Assembly: GCF_018362975.1 (NCBI RefSeq)
Contig: NZ_CP074371.1
Span: 3,224,001 to 3,288,000 of the forward strand
Origin: Nocardia tengchongensis
GTDB taxonomy: Bacteria > Actinomycetota > Actinomycetes > Mycobacteriales > Mycobacteriaceae
Direction of reading: 5' to 3'
Length of the DNA: 64,000 bases
Position 1 is the first letter of the stretch; the number at the start of each line of letters is the position of its first letter. The notes below the pieces were generated by a model, which saw only the letters and a program-made list of their open reading frames with translations, was not told the DNA's origin and ran no database searches. The translations under genes were made by a program, and so were the position numbers. Of the stretch, positions 45,951-55,492 are shown piece by piece.

Positions 45951-46331
45951 CTATTCACCCTCCACCGGCACGGAGCAGGTGAGCTGATCGACCCGCGCGA
46001 TACGGCCGTCCGGGGCCAGCCGGCCGACCATGCAGATCTCCGTGGCCGTCGGTCCGGTCGTGCGCAGGGTCGCGAACAAGATGTAGTAGGCGGCGATGCT
46101 GTCGCCTGACAGCAGGGCGCGGTGCACGCGCACCCGGACGGATACGGCGTTCTTGCGGGCCGGGCGGGCATGGGCGATCAGGGCCTGGCGGGTCAGGCGG
46201 TGGCCGTCGTTGCGGAAGTCGAGGTCCGGGGTGAACCAGCGGTCGATCACGTCGGCCGGATCGGCGGTGCCGAACGCCATTTCGTGGGGGTAGGAGGTCA
46301 GGTACTCGTGCAGATCGGATTCGCTTCGCAT
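45951..46331 (-). CDS. NTF2/SnoaL-like small protein
   Basis: The 126-residue product has a cone-fold pattern: ADVIDRWFTPDLDFRNDGHRLTRQALIAHA, quoted by its ends only (about residues 22-50). Beta strands with VRVRVHRALLSGDSIAAYYILFA follow. NTF2-like proteins bind hydrophobic ligands or act as small isomerases or cyclases. It lies directly upstream of the MMPL exporter on the same strand, which suggests it handles the exported molecule. ATG 46331 is preferred over GTG 46340. Confidence 0.75.
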   Translation of the reverse strand: MRSESDLHEYLTSYPHEMAFGTADPADVIDRWFTPDLDFRNDGHRLTRQALIAHARPARKNAVSVRVRVHRALLSGDSIAAYYILFATLRTTGPTATEICMVGRLAPDGRIARVDQLTCSVPVEGE

Positions 46332-46429
46332 GCGGCCCACAGTGCGGGGCAGCGCTCACAGCGAGCTCATACGTGCTCGCGTGCGGTCACACCACAAGAT
46401 CGCGCGATACGCGGTCCACGGTGCGCCGT

Positions 46430-49400
46430 TCACATGCTCCGGTTGCCGGCCGTGAGCTTCGCGGCGGTTCGCAGGCAGGCTTCGATCGTCGCGACAGCTT
46501 CTTCACGCGGGAGGGCGCGGCCGCGCTCGTACGCGGTGGCGGCCTGCTCGGCGCCGAGCGTGGCGTCCAATTCCCGGCGCAACGCCACGATGTCGGGATG
46601 GTTCGCGTCGGGGGCGCCGCGCAACGCGTGCCCGGCTCCCAGCGCCTCGGCAGCGGCTTCGGATGCGCCGGCCGCCAGGCAGGTTCGCGCCACACCGACG
46701 CTCACCTCGGCGGCCATCGGCAGACCCCGGATCGCCACCGCGTTCGCCCACGCGTCGGCGCAGTGGGTGGCGGCCGCCGTGATCCGGCCCTCGGCCGCGC
46801 GCAGCAGGCTCATGCGCAGGCCGAACATGGCTCGGTGCGAACGGTCCTCGCCGACCGCCCGCTCGAGGTCGTTCTCGGCCAGTCGAAGACAACACGCTGA
46901 CTCGGGCAGATCCCCGTCGAATCGCGCGACATCCGCCGCCAGCAGCCGGGTCATGACTGTATCCCCGGCCGACAGCGATTCTCCGGCCAATGCGATCACC
47001 TCCGCCCGCGCGGACTCCACCTCGCCGCAATGCAGACGAACCATGACCAGCCAGACCCGCAACCCGACCGGCCTGCCCAAGTCTCGCGCGGCGGCCAGCG
47101 CCGACGCCATCGCTTCCTCGGCCCCGCCGAAGTCGCTCAGCGCGGCACTCGTGAACGCCAGATACGTCAAGGCCGTCGAGTGCCCCCACCGCTCGCCGGC
47201 CGCCTCGAAACATGCCGCGGCCATCCGCAAATCCGCATCCAGCCGCGCCAGCCCGGACTCGTTCGCGTGCAAGAACGATCGCACCAACCAGAACATCCCC
47301 TGAGTCCACGAGTCCGGATGCGACAACCACGGCTCCACCACCGCGAGCCCCGCATCGACCCGCCCGGTCGCCAACTCCACCAGCGCCCACGCCAATTCGG
47401 CGGACCCATCCGACGGGTCGCGCTGATCGATGCCGGTCCAGCGGCGGATGTGGTCGGTGGCTGCGGCGAGTTCGGAGGCCTGGGCCGCGAGCTTGGAGTG
47501 GAGGGCGAACGCGGCGGCCAACGGTGGGTGGGGGTGGGCGGGCGATTGTTCGAGGATCGGGCGGAGCAGGCGGACCGCGTCGTGGTGGTTGGCGTGCAAG
47601 GCCCAGTACATGCCGAGGGCTGAGCCCAGGCGGGCCCCGATGGCGGTGTCGTCGGATTCGTGGGCGAAGCGGAGGGCGGCGATCAGATGGTCACGGTCGG
47701 CGTCGAGGAGTTCGAGCCAGGGAAGCTGGTCGCGGCCGCGCAGGTGTGGGTGGGCGGACTCGGCGAGGCTCGCGTAGTAGGCCAGGTGAGCTGCCTTGGC
47801 CGAATCCAGTTCTCCTCGGGCGGTGAGGTGTTCGAGTCCGTACGTGCGCACCGATTCGAGCATGCGGTAGCGGGGTTGTGGTGCGGCGACAACGGAATCG
47901 GGGTACGTGACGTCCACGAGTTGCAGCAGCGACTTGTCCAGCAGCGCTTCCAGTTCGGCCGAGCCCACGCCGATTCCCTCGGCCGCGGGCGGCGTGAACG
48001 GGGCGGGAAAGACGGACAAGCGGGCCAAGTCGGTTCGCTGCACGGCGTCGAGAAGCTCCCAATCCCAATCCAATACGGCGCGCAAGGTGCGGTGGCGGGG
48101 AGTGCGGTGCGGTTGCCACCGGACAGGACGGTGAAGCGATCGTCCAGTCGGGAGTGCAGCACGGACAGCGGCATGACGCGCAGCTTCGCGGCCGCGAGCT
48201 CCAACGCCAAGGGCAGTCCATCCAGCCGGCGGCAGATATCGGCGACGGTTTCGAGGTCGGCCTCGGTAGGCGCGAGTTCGGGGCGGACCGCTGCGGCCCG
48301 ATCCAGGAACAGTCGGACCGACGGATAGTCGGCGACATCAGCCGAATTCGCCGGCGGCACCGCCAAAGGGGCTGTTTCCCACAGTGTTTCCCCGGCGATA
48401 CCCAGCAATTGGCGGCTGGTCGCGAGAACGCGCAGCTGCGGGACCCGGCCGAGCAGATCCTCGGCGAAGCGGGCAACCCCGTCGATGAGGTGCTCACAGT
48501 TGTCGAGCACCAGCAGGGTCGGCGCGGTCGGCAATGCCTCGGCCAGCAGCCCCATCGGATCGGCGGCCGAGTGCTCGACCGTCCGCGACGGCGCCACCCC
48601 CAGTGCCGCCGCCACCGCCTGCGGCAGATCCGAAGAATCGGTTACCGCCGCCAACTCCGCCATTCCCACCCCGCCCGCGAACCGCCCACCCGCCTCGTTC
48701 GCGACGGCCACCGCCAACCGCGTCTTCCCGGCTCCGCCCGGCCCCACCAACGTCACCAGCCGCTCGCTCCCGACCAGCCTCCCGACCTCGCTCAGCTCCA
48801 GCTCTCGCCCGATGAATCTGGTCAACGGAACCCGCAGCCGCGCAGCCGAACTCGCACCCGTCGCGCCGAAGATGTGCGGATCCCGAAGCGCCACTGGCGA
48901 ATCCGGCGAGTCCCCGGCTTGCCCGCCCGGAGCCTCGCCGCGGAGCAGCTTCAGGTGCAGAGCGGCGAGTTCCGGACCGGGGTCGATGCCCAATTCGGTG
49001 GCCAGCAGGGTTCGGTAGCGGTCGTAGGCGGTGAGGGCTTCGGCAGTCCGGGCGGCGTCGTGGAGGGCCTGGATATGAAGGAGGCGAGGGCGCTCACGGA
49101 GGGGGTGGGCGGCGAGGAGGGCTTCGAGTTCGGTGATCAGGAGCGGGTCGCCGGCCCGGGCGGGCAGCTCGATTGCCAGGGCCGATTCGGTGGCGATGAC
49201 GCGGAGCTCGTCCAGGCGGGTGGCCGTGGCGGCGGCGAAGGGGAGGGTTGCGATGTCGCTGAGAGCGGGGCCGCGCCACAGTGCCAGCGCATCGCGCAGT
49301 TGATGGACAGCGCGGGTCAGGTCGCCGCGTCTCGTGCTCACCGAGCCGCCCCGAACCAGGCGTTCGAAACGGTGGATGTCCACGGACAGGCCGGCGATAT

Positions 49401-49665
49401 CGAGCAGGTAGCCGCCGGCGCCCGAGCGGATCGGCGCTTCGGTGGGCAGGGTGCGGCGGAGGCGGGAAACCAGCTCGTGCAGTGCGTGTTCGGGGCGTTT
49501 GGGTGGGGCCTCGGGCCACAGGTCGGTGATCAGCGTCCCCACGCTCACCGTGCGGCCGGGGTCCAGGGCCAGTCGAATCAGTAGTCCCCGCAGTCGTGTT
49601 CCCGCGACGGGGATCGGCCGGTCGTCGGCCGAAACCTCCAGAGGGCCCAGGATCGCGATGCGCAC
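46430..49665 (-). pseudogene. AfsR/SARP-type regulator (BTAD, NB-ARC and TPR domains), frameshifted
   Basis: The repaired length is about 1,078 residues. An N-terminal winged-helix DNA-binding domain (MRIAILGPLEVSADDRPIPV onward) precedes a bacterial transcriptional activation domain (DALALWRGPALSDI, ending near PELAALHLKLL). The NB-ARC ATPase has a Walker A loop LVTLVGPGGAGKTRLAVAVA and the hhhD strand PTLLVLDNCEHL. A long TPR-like C terminus follows from about residue 550. The frame breaks at a G4 run at 48097-48100 (C4 on the coding strand). Adding one base gives TALPRHRTLRAVLDWDWELL in the normal order. Such proteins are pathway-specific or global activators of secondary metabolism. The following MMPL/NTF2 genes are possible targets. 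Confidence 0.85.
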
Positions 49666-49743
49666 TCCGCGAGTCTGACACGGCGGCGCACCGTGGACCG
49701 GAATCCGCTCGGCCCCCCGAGCGGGTTCCGGTCCACGACGGCG

Positions 49744-50106
49744 TCAGTGCGCCGGGGATAGTAGCCGGGTTCGCTGGCGGGCTTCCTCTTCGGCGCAGGT
49801 GGTCGTGAGGGCGCGGTGGCGGTTGGTGCGGACGGCGGCGCTGAAGAGCTGGTATTCGGCCGAGGGGACACAGACTTCGCGATAGGGATGTCGCTGGCCG
49901 ACGCGGCGCTGTGGGCCGGGGATGACGACACCGCGGCGGGGGTCGGGACCGGTCTCCTGGTCGCGGACCCACGTCTGCAGTATGTGCGAATCGATACTGG
50001 GCAGGTATTCCACCGCACGATCCCATTCCAGGCCCTCCACCTGCATCGGATCGGCGACCGCGGTGACGACGACAGCGTATGCCGCACCGACGGAGTTGTC
50101 CGCCAT
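49744..50106 (-). CDS. Short hypothetical protein
   Basis: The 120-residue polar, Arg-rich product starts MADNSVGAAYAVVVTAVADP. It contains VEYLPSIDSHILQTWVRDQETG in the middle and a basic tail. There is no membrane segment or motif. ATG 50106 follows AGGGGG. The 5' flank touches repeat copy 1, which begins 58 bases upstream of the start, so its promoter probably lies in or near that repeat. It may be a lineage-specific protein. Confidence 0.5.
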   Translation of the reverse strand: MADNSVGAAYAVVVTAVADPMQVEGLEWDRAVEYLPSIDSHILQTWVRDQETGPDPRRGVVIPGPQRRVGQRHPYREVCVPSAEYQLFSAAVRTNRHRALTTTCAEEEARQRTRLLSPAH

Positions 50107-50163
50107 TGGATCTACCCCCTGTCCATGCTCGAGATCTCCGGCGTTGCGCGGGGAATGTTCAGG

Positions 50164-50419
50164 ATACTTCGAAAGATCTTGCACTACTGAGTGTTTCGCT
50201 GTACCCGCAAGTGGGCTGCGGGTACTCGGCAGTCTTCGGGGGTGCGAATCGGGCAGGTGCCGCCGGAATTCCGGCCGCGTCGCGCGGGTCGAGCGGGGGT
50301 GGTCGCAGTGGCGCGAATCACCCCGTGAACCCATCCAGGAATACCCTTCCGGACCGCTATGTTCAACTGGTTGCCATATCCACTAAATGTGGACGCGACC
50401 GGCGGAGGACCCGTGCAGT
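50164..50419 (+). repeat. 256-bp direct repeat, copy 1
   Basis: Identical over about 98 percent with 55237-55492, with no gaps. The only differences are one C/G change at 50387 and a few bases just before the GTG. It contains an inverted repeat GTACCCGCA...TGCGGGTAC (50201-50225), a TCCAC...GTGGA element (50379-50393) and the start-site region GGAGGACCC-GTG of the monooxygenase promoter. Beyond 50419 it runs into a transposase remnant instead of the monooxygenase gene. Confidence 0.93.
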
Positions 50420-50560
50420 ACCGGCACGCCCGAACTGGCTGTCCACCCCGCCACCCGACACACCCATCACAGACCTCGTTCGACTCGCCAAAAATCCGAT
50501 GGCGCATCGAGCACGACTACCGCGAACTCAAAGACGCCCTCGGGATTGATGCGAGATCCG
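50420..50560 (+). mobile_element. IS701-family transposase remnant
   Basis: The remnant encodes ARPNWLSTPPPDTPITDLVRLAK in one frame and IRWRIEHDYRELKDALGID in the next. This is the C-terminal part of IS701-type DDE transposases (WRIEHDYRELK is the recognisable core). One extra A in an A5 run at about 50489-50493 breaks the frame. No start, DDE triad or terminal inverted repeats remain. It sits exactly where repeat identity ends. Confidence 0.75.
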
Positions 50561-50653
50561 GTGACAGTCTCGACCCATCCGTTTATCGGTCCCGGGCTAC
50601 GAAGAAGGTAACCGGGAGGAGGCGAGGCCCGGCCGGTCACTGCCTGGTCGAGC

Positions 50654-51307
50654 TCACGCCAGGCCGGCCTGGAACGCGATGATCACCAGGTGCACGCGGT
50701 CGCGTGCGTCAAGCTTGGTGAGTAGGTGGCCGACATGCGTTTTCGTCGTGCCCTCGGTGATGTACAGCTGATCTGCGATCTGCTTATTGGTCAGGCCCTC
50801 CGCGATCAGGGTGAGCACCTCGCGCTCGCGGGCGGTGATGGCCAGCGGGCCGATCGGGACCGGTGCGGCATCGGTGGGCCGGCTGGTGAACTCCCCGATC
50901 AGTCGGCGGGTGACGCTCGGCGCCAGCAAGGCCTCGCCGGCTGCGACGACCTCGATCGCGTCGAGCAGCTGTTGTGGTGTGGTGTCCTTGAGGAGGAATC
51001 CGCTCGCGCCGGCGCGCAGCGCGCCGTAGACATAATCGTCGATGTCGAAGGTCGTCAGGATCAGGACCCGCGCCTGCATGGATGCCGTGATGCGGCGGGT
51101 CGCCTCGATCCCGTCCATGCCGGGCATCCGGATGTCCATCAGCACGACGTCGGGGTCCATCGCACGTGTGATGGCCACCGCGTCCCGCCCATCGGAGGCC
51201 TCGCCGACGACGGCGAACCCGTCCGCGGCCTCGAGGATGCCGCGCACGCCGGACCGCACCAGCATCTGGTCGTCGGCCACCAGCACGCGAATCGTCCGTG
51301 ATCTCAA
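50654..51307 (-). CDS. NarL/FixJ-type response regulator
   Basis: The 217-residue product has an N-terminal receiver domain (RTIRVLVADDQMLVRSGV). The phospho-accepting Asp is in PDVVLMDIRMPGMDG, and the lysine is in GFLLKDTTPQQ. The C-terminal LuxR helix-turn-helix is in ITAREREVLTLIAEGLTNKQIADQLYITEGTTKTHVGH, quoted by its span (about residues 150-190). It overlaps the histidine kinase stop by four bases, so the two form a coupled pair. It probably controls the neighbouring DUF418 or hydrolase gene. Confidence 0.9.
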   Translation of the reverse strand: MRSRTIRVLVADDQMLVRSGVRGILEAADGFAVVGEASDGRDAVAITRAMDPDVVLMDIRMPGMDGIEATRRITASMQARVLILTTFDIDDYVYGALRAGASGFLLKDTTPQQLLDAIEVVAAGEALLAPSVTRRLIGEFTSRPTDAAPVPIGPLAITAREREVLTLIAEGLTNKQIADQLYITEGTTKTHVGHLLTKLDARDRVHLVIIAFQAGLA

Positions 51308-52509
51308 CCGAGTCCGCCCATCGGGAGACAGGCGGAGACCAGGAAGCCCGTGTCCGGTCCGGCACCCGCGCTGAATCGTCCGCCATAGATCGCCACCCGT
51401 TCGCGCATCCCAGACAGGCCGTGCCCGTCTGGGGCGGCGGGCCCGCCGCAGCCGTCGTCGTGGATCTCGACGGCTAACTCGTTCGCCCCGTAGTCCACCC
51501 GGACCCGGGCTGTCGTCGCATCCGCGTGCTTGACCACGTTGGTGAGGGCTTCCTGGATGATCCGGTAGACGTTCACCTCCATGCCCGCGGTGAGGGGTCG
51601 GGCGGTGCCGGTGATCCGCAGGTCGACCTGCACGCCTGCGTCCTCGGTCCGGCCGATCACGGTGTCGAGGTCCGCGAGCCGGGGCGTGGGGACCAGACCG
51701 TCGGGGCCGCCATCGCCAGACCCCGCGCGCAGCACGGCGAGCAGGTTCCGCAGCTCACGGATCGAGGTCTGGCTCGTGGCCTGGATCGCGTCGAGGGCCG
51801 AGCGCGCCTGCGCCGGGTCTCGATCGAGCACGTAGAGCCCATACCCGGATTGGATGGAGACCACGCTCATGCTGTGGGCGATGACGTCGTGGAGTTCACG
51901 GGCGATCTCGAGCCGCTGTTCGACGAACTCGGCGTGCACGAGCCGGCGCTCGTGCCGGGCGAGGTCCGTGCGGTAGGCGCGATGCCGTGCGACCGTGTAC
52001 CCGATTGCCCACGCGCTCGCAGTGGCGATGGCAGCCAGGGACCCGCCCTGTCGCAGGTCGGCATGGCCGACGAGGGTCAGGGCGCCGGCCGCGACGGCGA
52101 CCCCGAGCGCCTTCAGCCCGATCCAGGTGCCGCGGGTCGACGCCAGGAGGTACACCACCATGGTCGCGGCGACGATTGTGGTGGTGCACACGACGACCGC
52201 GAACCAGTATCGACCGTCCACGGCGACGAAGACGACCCACGTGGCCAGAAGGGCCAGGGACCCACCGAGCGGGGCGCGGCGGCGCAGTGCGATCACCACG
52301 CCCAGGGCGATGATGGTTCCGACGGCCAGCGCAAGGGCGGCCGGACCCGGATGCGGGAGTCCGCGGCCGAGTGGGTCGGGATCGCGGGAGACCTCGCGCA
52401 GCTCGACAATGCTCCATAGCGCGACCAGCGCGCCGAATACGGTGTCGAGCACGAGCCAGAATCCGGGCGGAAGCCGCGTGATCAGGGGCGGATGCGGCGT
52501 GACCGGCAT
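51304..52509 (-). CDS. Sensor histidine kinase, NarL-partner type (HisKA_3)
   Basis: The 401-residue product has about six membrane segments in the first 170 residues (for example FWLVLDTVFGALVALWSIV). A HisKA_3 dimerisation domain follows with the phosphorylated His in LEIARELHDVIAHSMSVV. The HATPase domain ends the protein, with an N box near EALTNVVKHADA and GLSGMRERVAIYGG. ATG 52509 is chosen because it gives a short cytosolic start; upstream ATG 52569 is also in frame. It is transcribed with the response regulator. Confidence 0.9.
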   Translation of the reverse strand: MPVTPHPPLITRLPPGFWLVLDTVFGALVALWSIVELREVSRDPDPLGRGLPHPGPAALALAVGTIIALGVVIALRRRAPLGGSLALLATWVVFVAVDGRYWFAVVVCTTTIVAATMVVYLLASTRGTWIGLKALGVAVAAGALTLVGHADLRQGGSLAAIATASAWAIGYTVARHRAYRTDLARHERRLVHAEFVEQRLEIARELHDVIAHSMSVVSIQSGYGLYVLDRDPAQARSALDAIQATSQTSIRELRNLLAVLRAGSGDGGPDGLVPTPRLADLDTVIGRTEDAGVQVDLRITGTARPLTAGMEVNVYRIIQEALTNVVKHADATTARVRVDYGANELAVEIHDDGCGGPAAPDGHGLSGMRERVAIYGGRFSAGAGPDTGFLVSACLPMGGLG

Positions 52510-52694
52510 CTGTCCATCGTAGGAAGCGGTGCCCGCCGAGACATCCCCCCACGGTCCGATGATCCGCACGGCACGCGTAGGTCGTGCCCGCGGTGAATCA
52601 GGGTTTCCCCCTGGGGAAGTGCCCCAGCGTGTTCCCGGCCGAATCTGTCCACGGGGCGATCTGAACGCGGTGCCTGCGCTCCTAGTGTCGCGGA

Positions 52695-53804
52695 ATGACT
52701 ACCCGGACAGGGGCTCCTGCGGTCTCACGCATCGAAGCACTCGACGTGCTGCGCGGTTTCGCGCTCGGCGGCATCCTCATCGTGAACATCACCGTGATGT
52801 CGACCCCGGGCGGATTCGCTCACGGTCCGGCGCACTCGCTGATCGCGGTGATGTTCCATAACAAGTTCTACGTGATCTTCTCCTTCCTGTTCGGCTACTC
52901 CCTCACGATGCAGATCCGTTCGGCCCAGCGCGCCGGGGCGAGCCCGCGAGCCAGGACCGTGCGGCGTTGCCTGGCGCTGATGGCGATCGGGCTGGCGCAC
53001 TATGTCCTCTTCTTCAGCGGCGACATCCTGTTCGGCTACGGGGTCATGGGTCTGATCCTGTTGTCGCTCAGTTCACTTCGCCCCCGAACCGCGCTGATCG
53101 CGGCGGTGGTGCCCTTCTCGATCTCCGTCATCGCGATGACCGTGCTGGGCATGATCAAACCCGCGGCGGCCACCGGCTCCTCGGACGACACCGAGACCGC
53201 GAGGGAGTTGGCGGCAATGCAGTTGGGATGGTTGGATGCTGCGCACTACCGGTGGGAGAACTTCACCGACAGCATCGGCGCATTTCTGCTCTCGAGTCTG
53301 CTCAGCGTGCTGCCGCTGTTCCTGGTGGGCCTGGCGGCCGGCAAGGTGCGGCTGCTCGAACGCCCGGAGCGCTACCGTCCGCTGCTCCCTCCTATACAGT
53401 GGATCGGCTTCGGCCTCGCGGCTCCGATCTCCGTGCTCTCTGCGCTGACCCGGATGCCGATCCTGACCGGCCCGAACTCGCTCGCGGGCCCGGTCCTGGC
53501 CGCGGCGTACGGGGCCACCGTGCTGCGGGTCATGGACCGGCACCCATCGGTCATCCGGGTGCTGGCGCCGGCCGGGAAGCTCGCGGCGACGAATTACATC
53601 GGCCAGTCGGTGGTCACCGCCATCATCTTCACCGGATACGGTTTCGCGCTCGTCGGGCGCCTGTCCGACTGGGCGGTGCTGGGCATCGCCGCGTCCGTCT
53701 ACGCGATCCAGCTGGTTGTCAGCGCGTGCTGGGTCCGGAGTCACCGCTACGGCCCGGTCGAGTGGGTCCTTCGTATGGCGACCTACGGCCGATTGCGCTT
53801 CTGA
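52695..53804 (+). CDS. DUF418 family integral membrane protein
   Basis: The 369-residue product begins VSRIEALDVLRGFALGGILIVN, the typical first-helix signature of YeiB/DUF418 proteins. It continues with about ten membrane segments (for example YVIFSFLFGYSLTMQI and MALAHYVLFFSGDILFGYG-like helices). The C-terminal DUF418 region has GKLAATNYIGQSVVTAIIF and RSHRYGPVEWVLRMATYG. The family function is unknown; it is a likely channel or transporter. It diverges from the two-component system and is a probable target. Confidence 0.88.
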   Translation: MTTRTGAPAVSRIEALDVLRGFALGGILIVNITVMSTPGGFAHGPAHSLIAVMFHNKFYVIFSFLFGYSLTMQIRSAQRAGASPRARTVRRCLALMAIGLAHYVLFFSGDILFGYGVMGLILLSLSSLRPRTALIAAVVPFSISVIAMTVLGMIKPAAATGSSDDTETARELAAMQLGWLDAAHYRWENFTDSIGAFLLSSLLSVLPLFLVGLAAGKVRLLERPERYRPLLPPIQWIGFGLAAPISVLSALTRMPILTGPNSLAGPVLAAAYGATVLRVMDRHPSVIRVLAPAGKLAATNYIGQSVVTAIIFTGYGFALVGRLSDWAVLGIAASVYAIQLVVSACWVRSHRYGPVEWVLRMATYGRLRF

Positions 53805-54004
53805 CGACCATCAGGTGTGGGCCCGCCACGTCCCGTCCGGCCTGAACGGCGCAGGCGCTCTTGACGACCAGGTGTCGGCGGCGGACCGCGCGCCACGCCG
53901 TGTATCTGCCGCGATGCGAGTAGGGGCTATACCCGAGGATCTCGGAGCAAATGTCCTCCTGTGCGCAGATGTGCGGTGCCTTGCGGTGCCCGATCGTGGG
54001 ATGC

Positions 54005-55225
54005 ATGAACAGACGAGCAATGATGATCTCAGGCACAGCGCTGATTGCGGTCGTCGCAGCGACCGCCACCACGGCGTGTACGGACACGGAATCTCGCATC
54101 GCGACATCGGGGGCGCTCTCGACTCCCAGCGTCGGAGCCGCCGATTTTTCGCCGGCAGCGCCGACCGGACCGAATCGGATCGGCACACAGTCCCTACACC
54201 TGATCGACGATTCACGCCCGGATCCCTGGGTCGCCAACGAAAAGCGGCAACTGATGGTCAGCCTGTGGTACCCCACGCGCGCAGGTGAGGGCGAGTACCC
54301 GAGCGCCGCGTGGTTGCCGAAGGCGGCTGCCGACCACTATATGAACCACGCCGGTGTGGGGCCGGGCAAGGTTGCCTTCAGCAATACGCGGGGCCTGGTG
54401 GGAGCGCCTGTGGACCGGAGCCTGGGGGACTTGCCGGTTGTGCTGTATTCCCCTGGAGCCAACGCATCACGAGCATTTGGCACCGGCATCGTGCAGGAGC
54501 TCGCCAGCCGCGGGTATTTGGTGATCACCATCGATCACACCTACGACGCAACGGTCGTGGAATTCCCGGGCAATCGGGTCGTGACGAATCCGGAGGGCGA
54601 GATCACGGACTTCGGCAAAGCGGTCAGCGTTCGAGTCGACGACACACGATTCGTAATCGATCAGCTCCAGCTACTGAAGGCTGGTCGCAACCCCGATGTC
54701 GACAGCGCGCCACTTCCCGCAGGCCTCGCAGATGCAACGGACCTCACACGGGTCGGCATGCTGGGTCATTCTCTCGGTGCCGCGACCACAGCGTCGGCGA
54801 TGTACGTCGACGGACGCATCAAGGCAGGAATGGGTCTGGACGGCGGCGGCGTCGGACCGGTCGTCGAGGCCGGCCTGGATCGGCCTTTCCTCATGGTGGA
54901 CACCGAGGGCAAGGGTGGCAGGGCCACCAACCCTCTCCTGCAGACGTTCTGGTCAAATCTGCGCGGGTGGCGACTCAACCTGACCCTGAAGGGCGCGGCG
55001 CACAACTCCTTCGGCGATGACGTTCAGCTCATACCGATCGCACTGCCGTTCGCAGGCGTTTCGTCGGAGGACATACGAGAAATGGTCGGCACCATCCCGA
55101 CCGATCGTGCGCTTGCGTTCCAGCGAGCCTATCCACTCGCCTTCTTCGACCAGCAATTGCGCGGCGTCGGTCACCTGCTGGACGGGCCTTCGCCCGATTT
55201 CCCCGAGGTGGCCTACACCAGATAG
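54005..55225 (+). CDS. Exported alpha/beta hydrolase (PAF-acetylhydrolase-like)
   Basis: The 406-residue product has a signal segment MNRRAMMISGTALIAVVAAT. A Cys follows at TTACTD, so it may be a lipoprotein, although the lipobox is not canonical. The core has LPVVLYSPGANASRAFG and the nucleophile Ser in GMLGHSLGAATT. An acid is likely in FLMVDTEGKGG, and the C-terminal His is in LKGAAHNSF. These match platelet-activating-factor acetylhydrolase-type serine hydrolases. It lies inside the repeat-bounded segment and uses less GC-rich codons than its neighbours, a sign of transfer. Confidence 0.82.
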   Translation: MNRRAMMISGTALIAVVAATATTACTDTESRIATSGALSTPSVGAADFSPAAPTGPNRIGTQSLHLIDDSRPDPWVANEKRQLMVSLWYPTRAGEGEYPSAAWLPKAAADHYMNHAGVGPGKVAFSNTRGLVGAPVDRSLGDLPVVLYSPGANASRAFGTGIVQELASRGYLVITIDHTYDATVVEFPGNRVVTNPEGEITDFGKAVSVRVDDTRFVIDQLQLLKAGRNPDVDSAPLPAGLADATDLTRVGMLGHSLGAATTASAMYVDGRIKAGMGLDGGGVGPVVEAGLDRPFLMVDTEGKGGRATNPLLQTFWSNLRGWRLNLTLKGAAHNSFGDDVQLIPIALPFAGVSSEDIREMVGTIPTDRALAFQRAYPLAFFDQQLRGVGHLLDGPSPDFPEVAYTR

Positions 55226-55236
55226 AGGACGGTCCT

Positions 55237-55492
55237 ATACTTCGAAAGATCTTGCACTACTGAGTGTTTCGCTGTACCCGCAAGTGGGCTGCGGGTACTC
55301 GGCAGTCTTCGGGGGTGCGAATCGGGCAGGTGCCGCCGGAATTCCGGCCGCGTCGCGCGGGTCGAGCGGGGGTGGTCGCAGTGGCGCGAATCACCCCGTG
55401 AACCCATCCAGGAATACCCTTCCGGACCGCTATGTTCAAGTGGTTGCCATATCCACTAAATGTGGACGCGACCCGAGGAGGACCCGTGCAGT
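55237..55492 (+). repeat. 256-bp direct repeat, copy 2 (promoter region of the monooxygenase gene)
   Basis: Copy 2 of the sequence at 50164-50419. It carries a 9-bp inverted repeat with 7-base spacer at 55274-55298, and the short palindrome TCCAC-taaat-GTGGA at 55452-55466, 19 bases before the GTG start. GAGGAGG as ribosome-binding site comes after it. This copy is joined to the intact monooxygenase gene and is therefore probably the original one. Confidence 0.92.

Larger units (their letters stand above)
50164..55492. mobile_element. Putative acquired and excisable segment bounded by the 256-bp repeat
   Basis: The span between the two repeat copies holds the transposase remnant, a two-component system, a DUF418 protein and an exported hydrolase, none related to the flanking genes. 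Recombination between the copies would release a circle of 5,073 bp and leave one repeat in front of the monooxygenase gene. The hydrolase gene uses visibly fewer GC-rich third positions than the flanks. The boundaries are those of the repeats, and the element type is inferred. Confidence 0.6.

Noticed and set aside
2715..49665. Programmed frameshifting as the cause of the broken genes
   Set aside because: The breaks are in unrelated families, at different positions, in both directions and without slippery heptamers or downstream structures that I could see.
53805..54004. A possible short gene between DUF418 and the exported hydrolase
   Set aside because: The open frames there have no ribosome-binding site or motif and no consistent codon bias.
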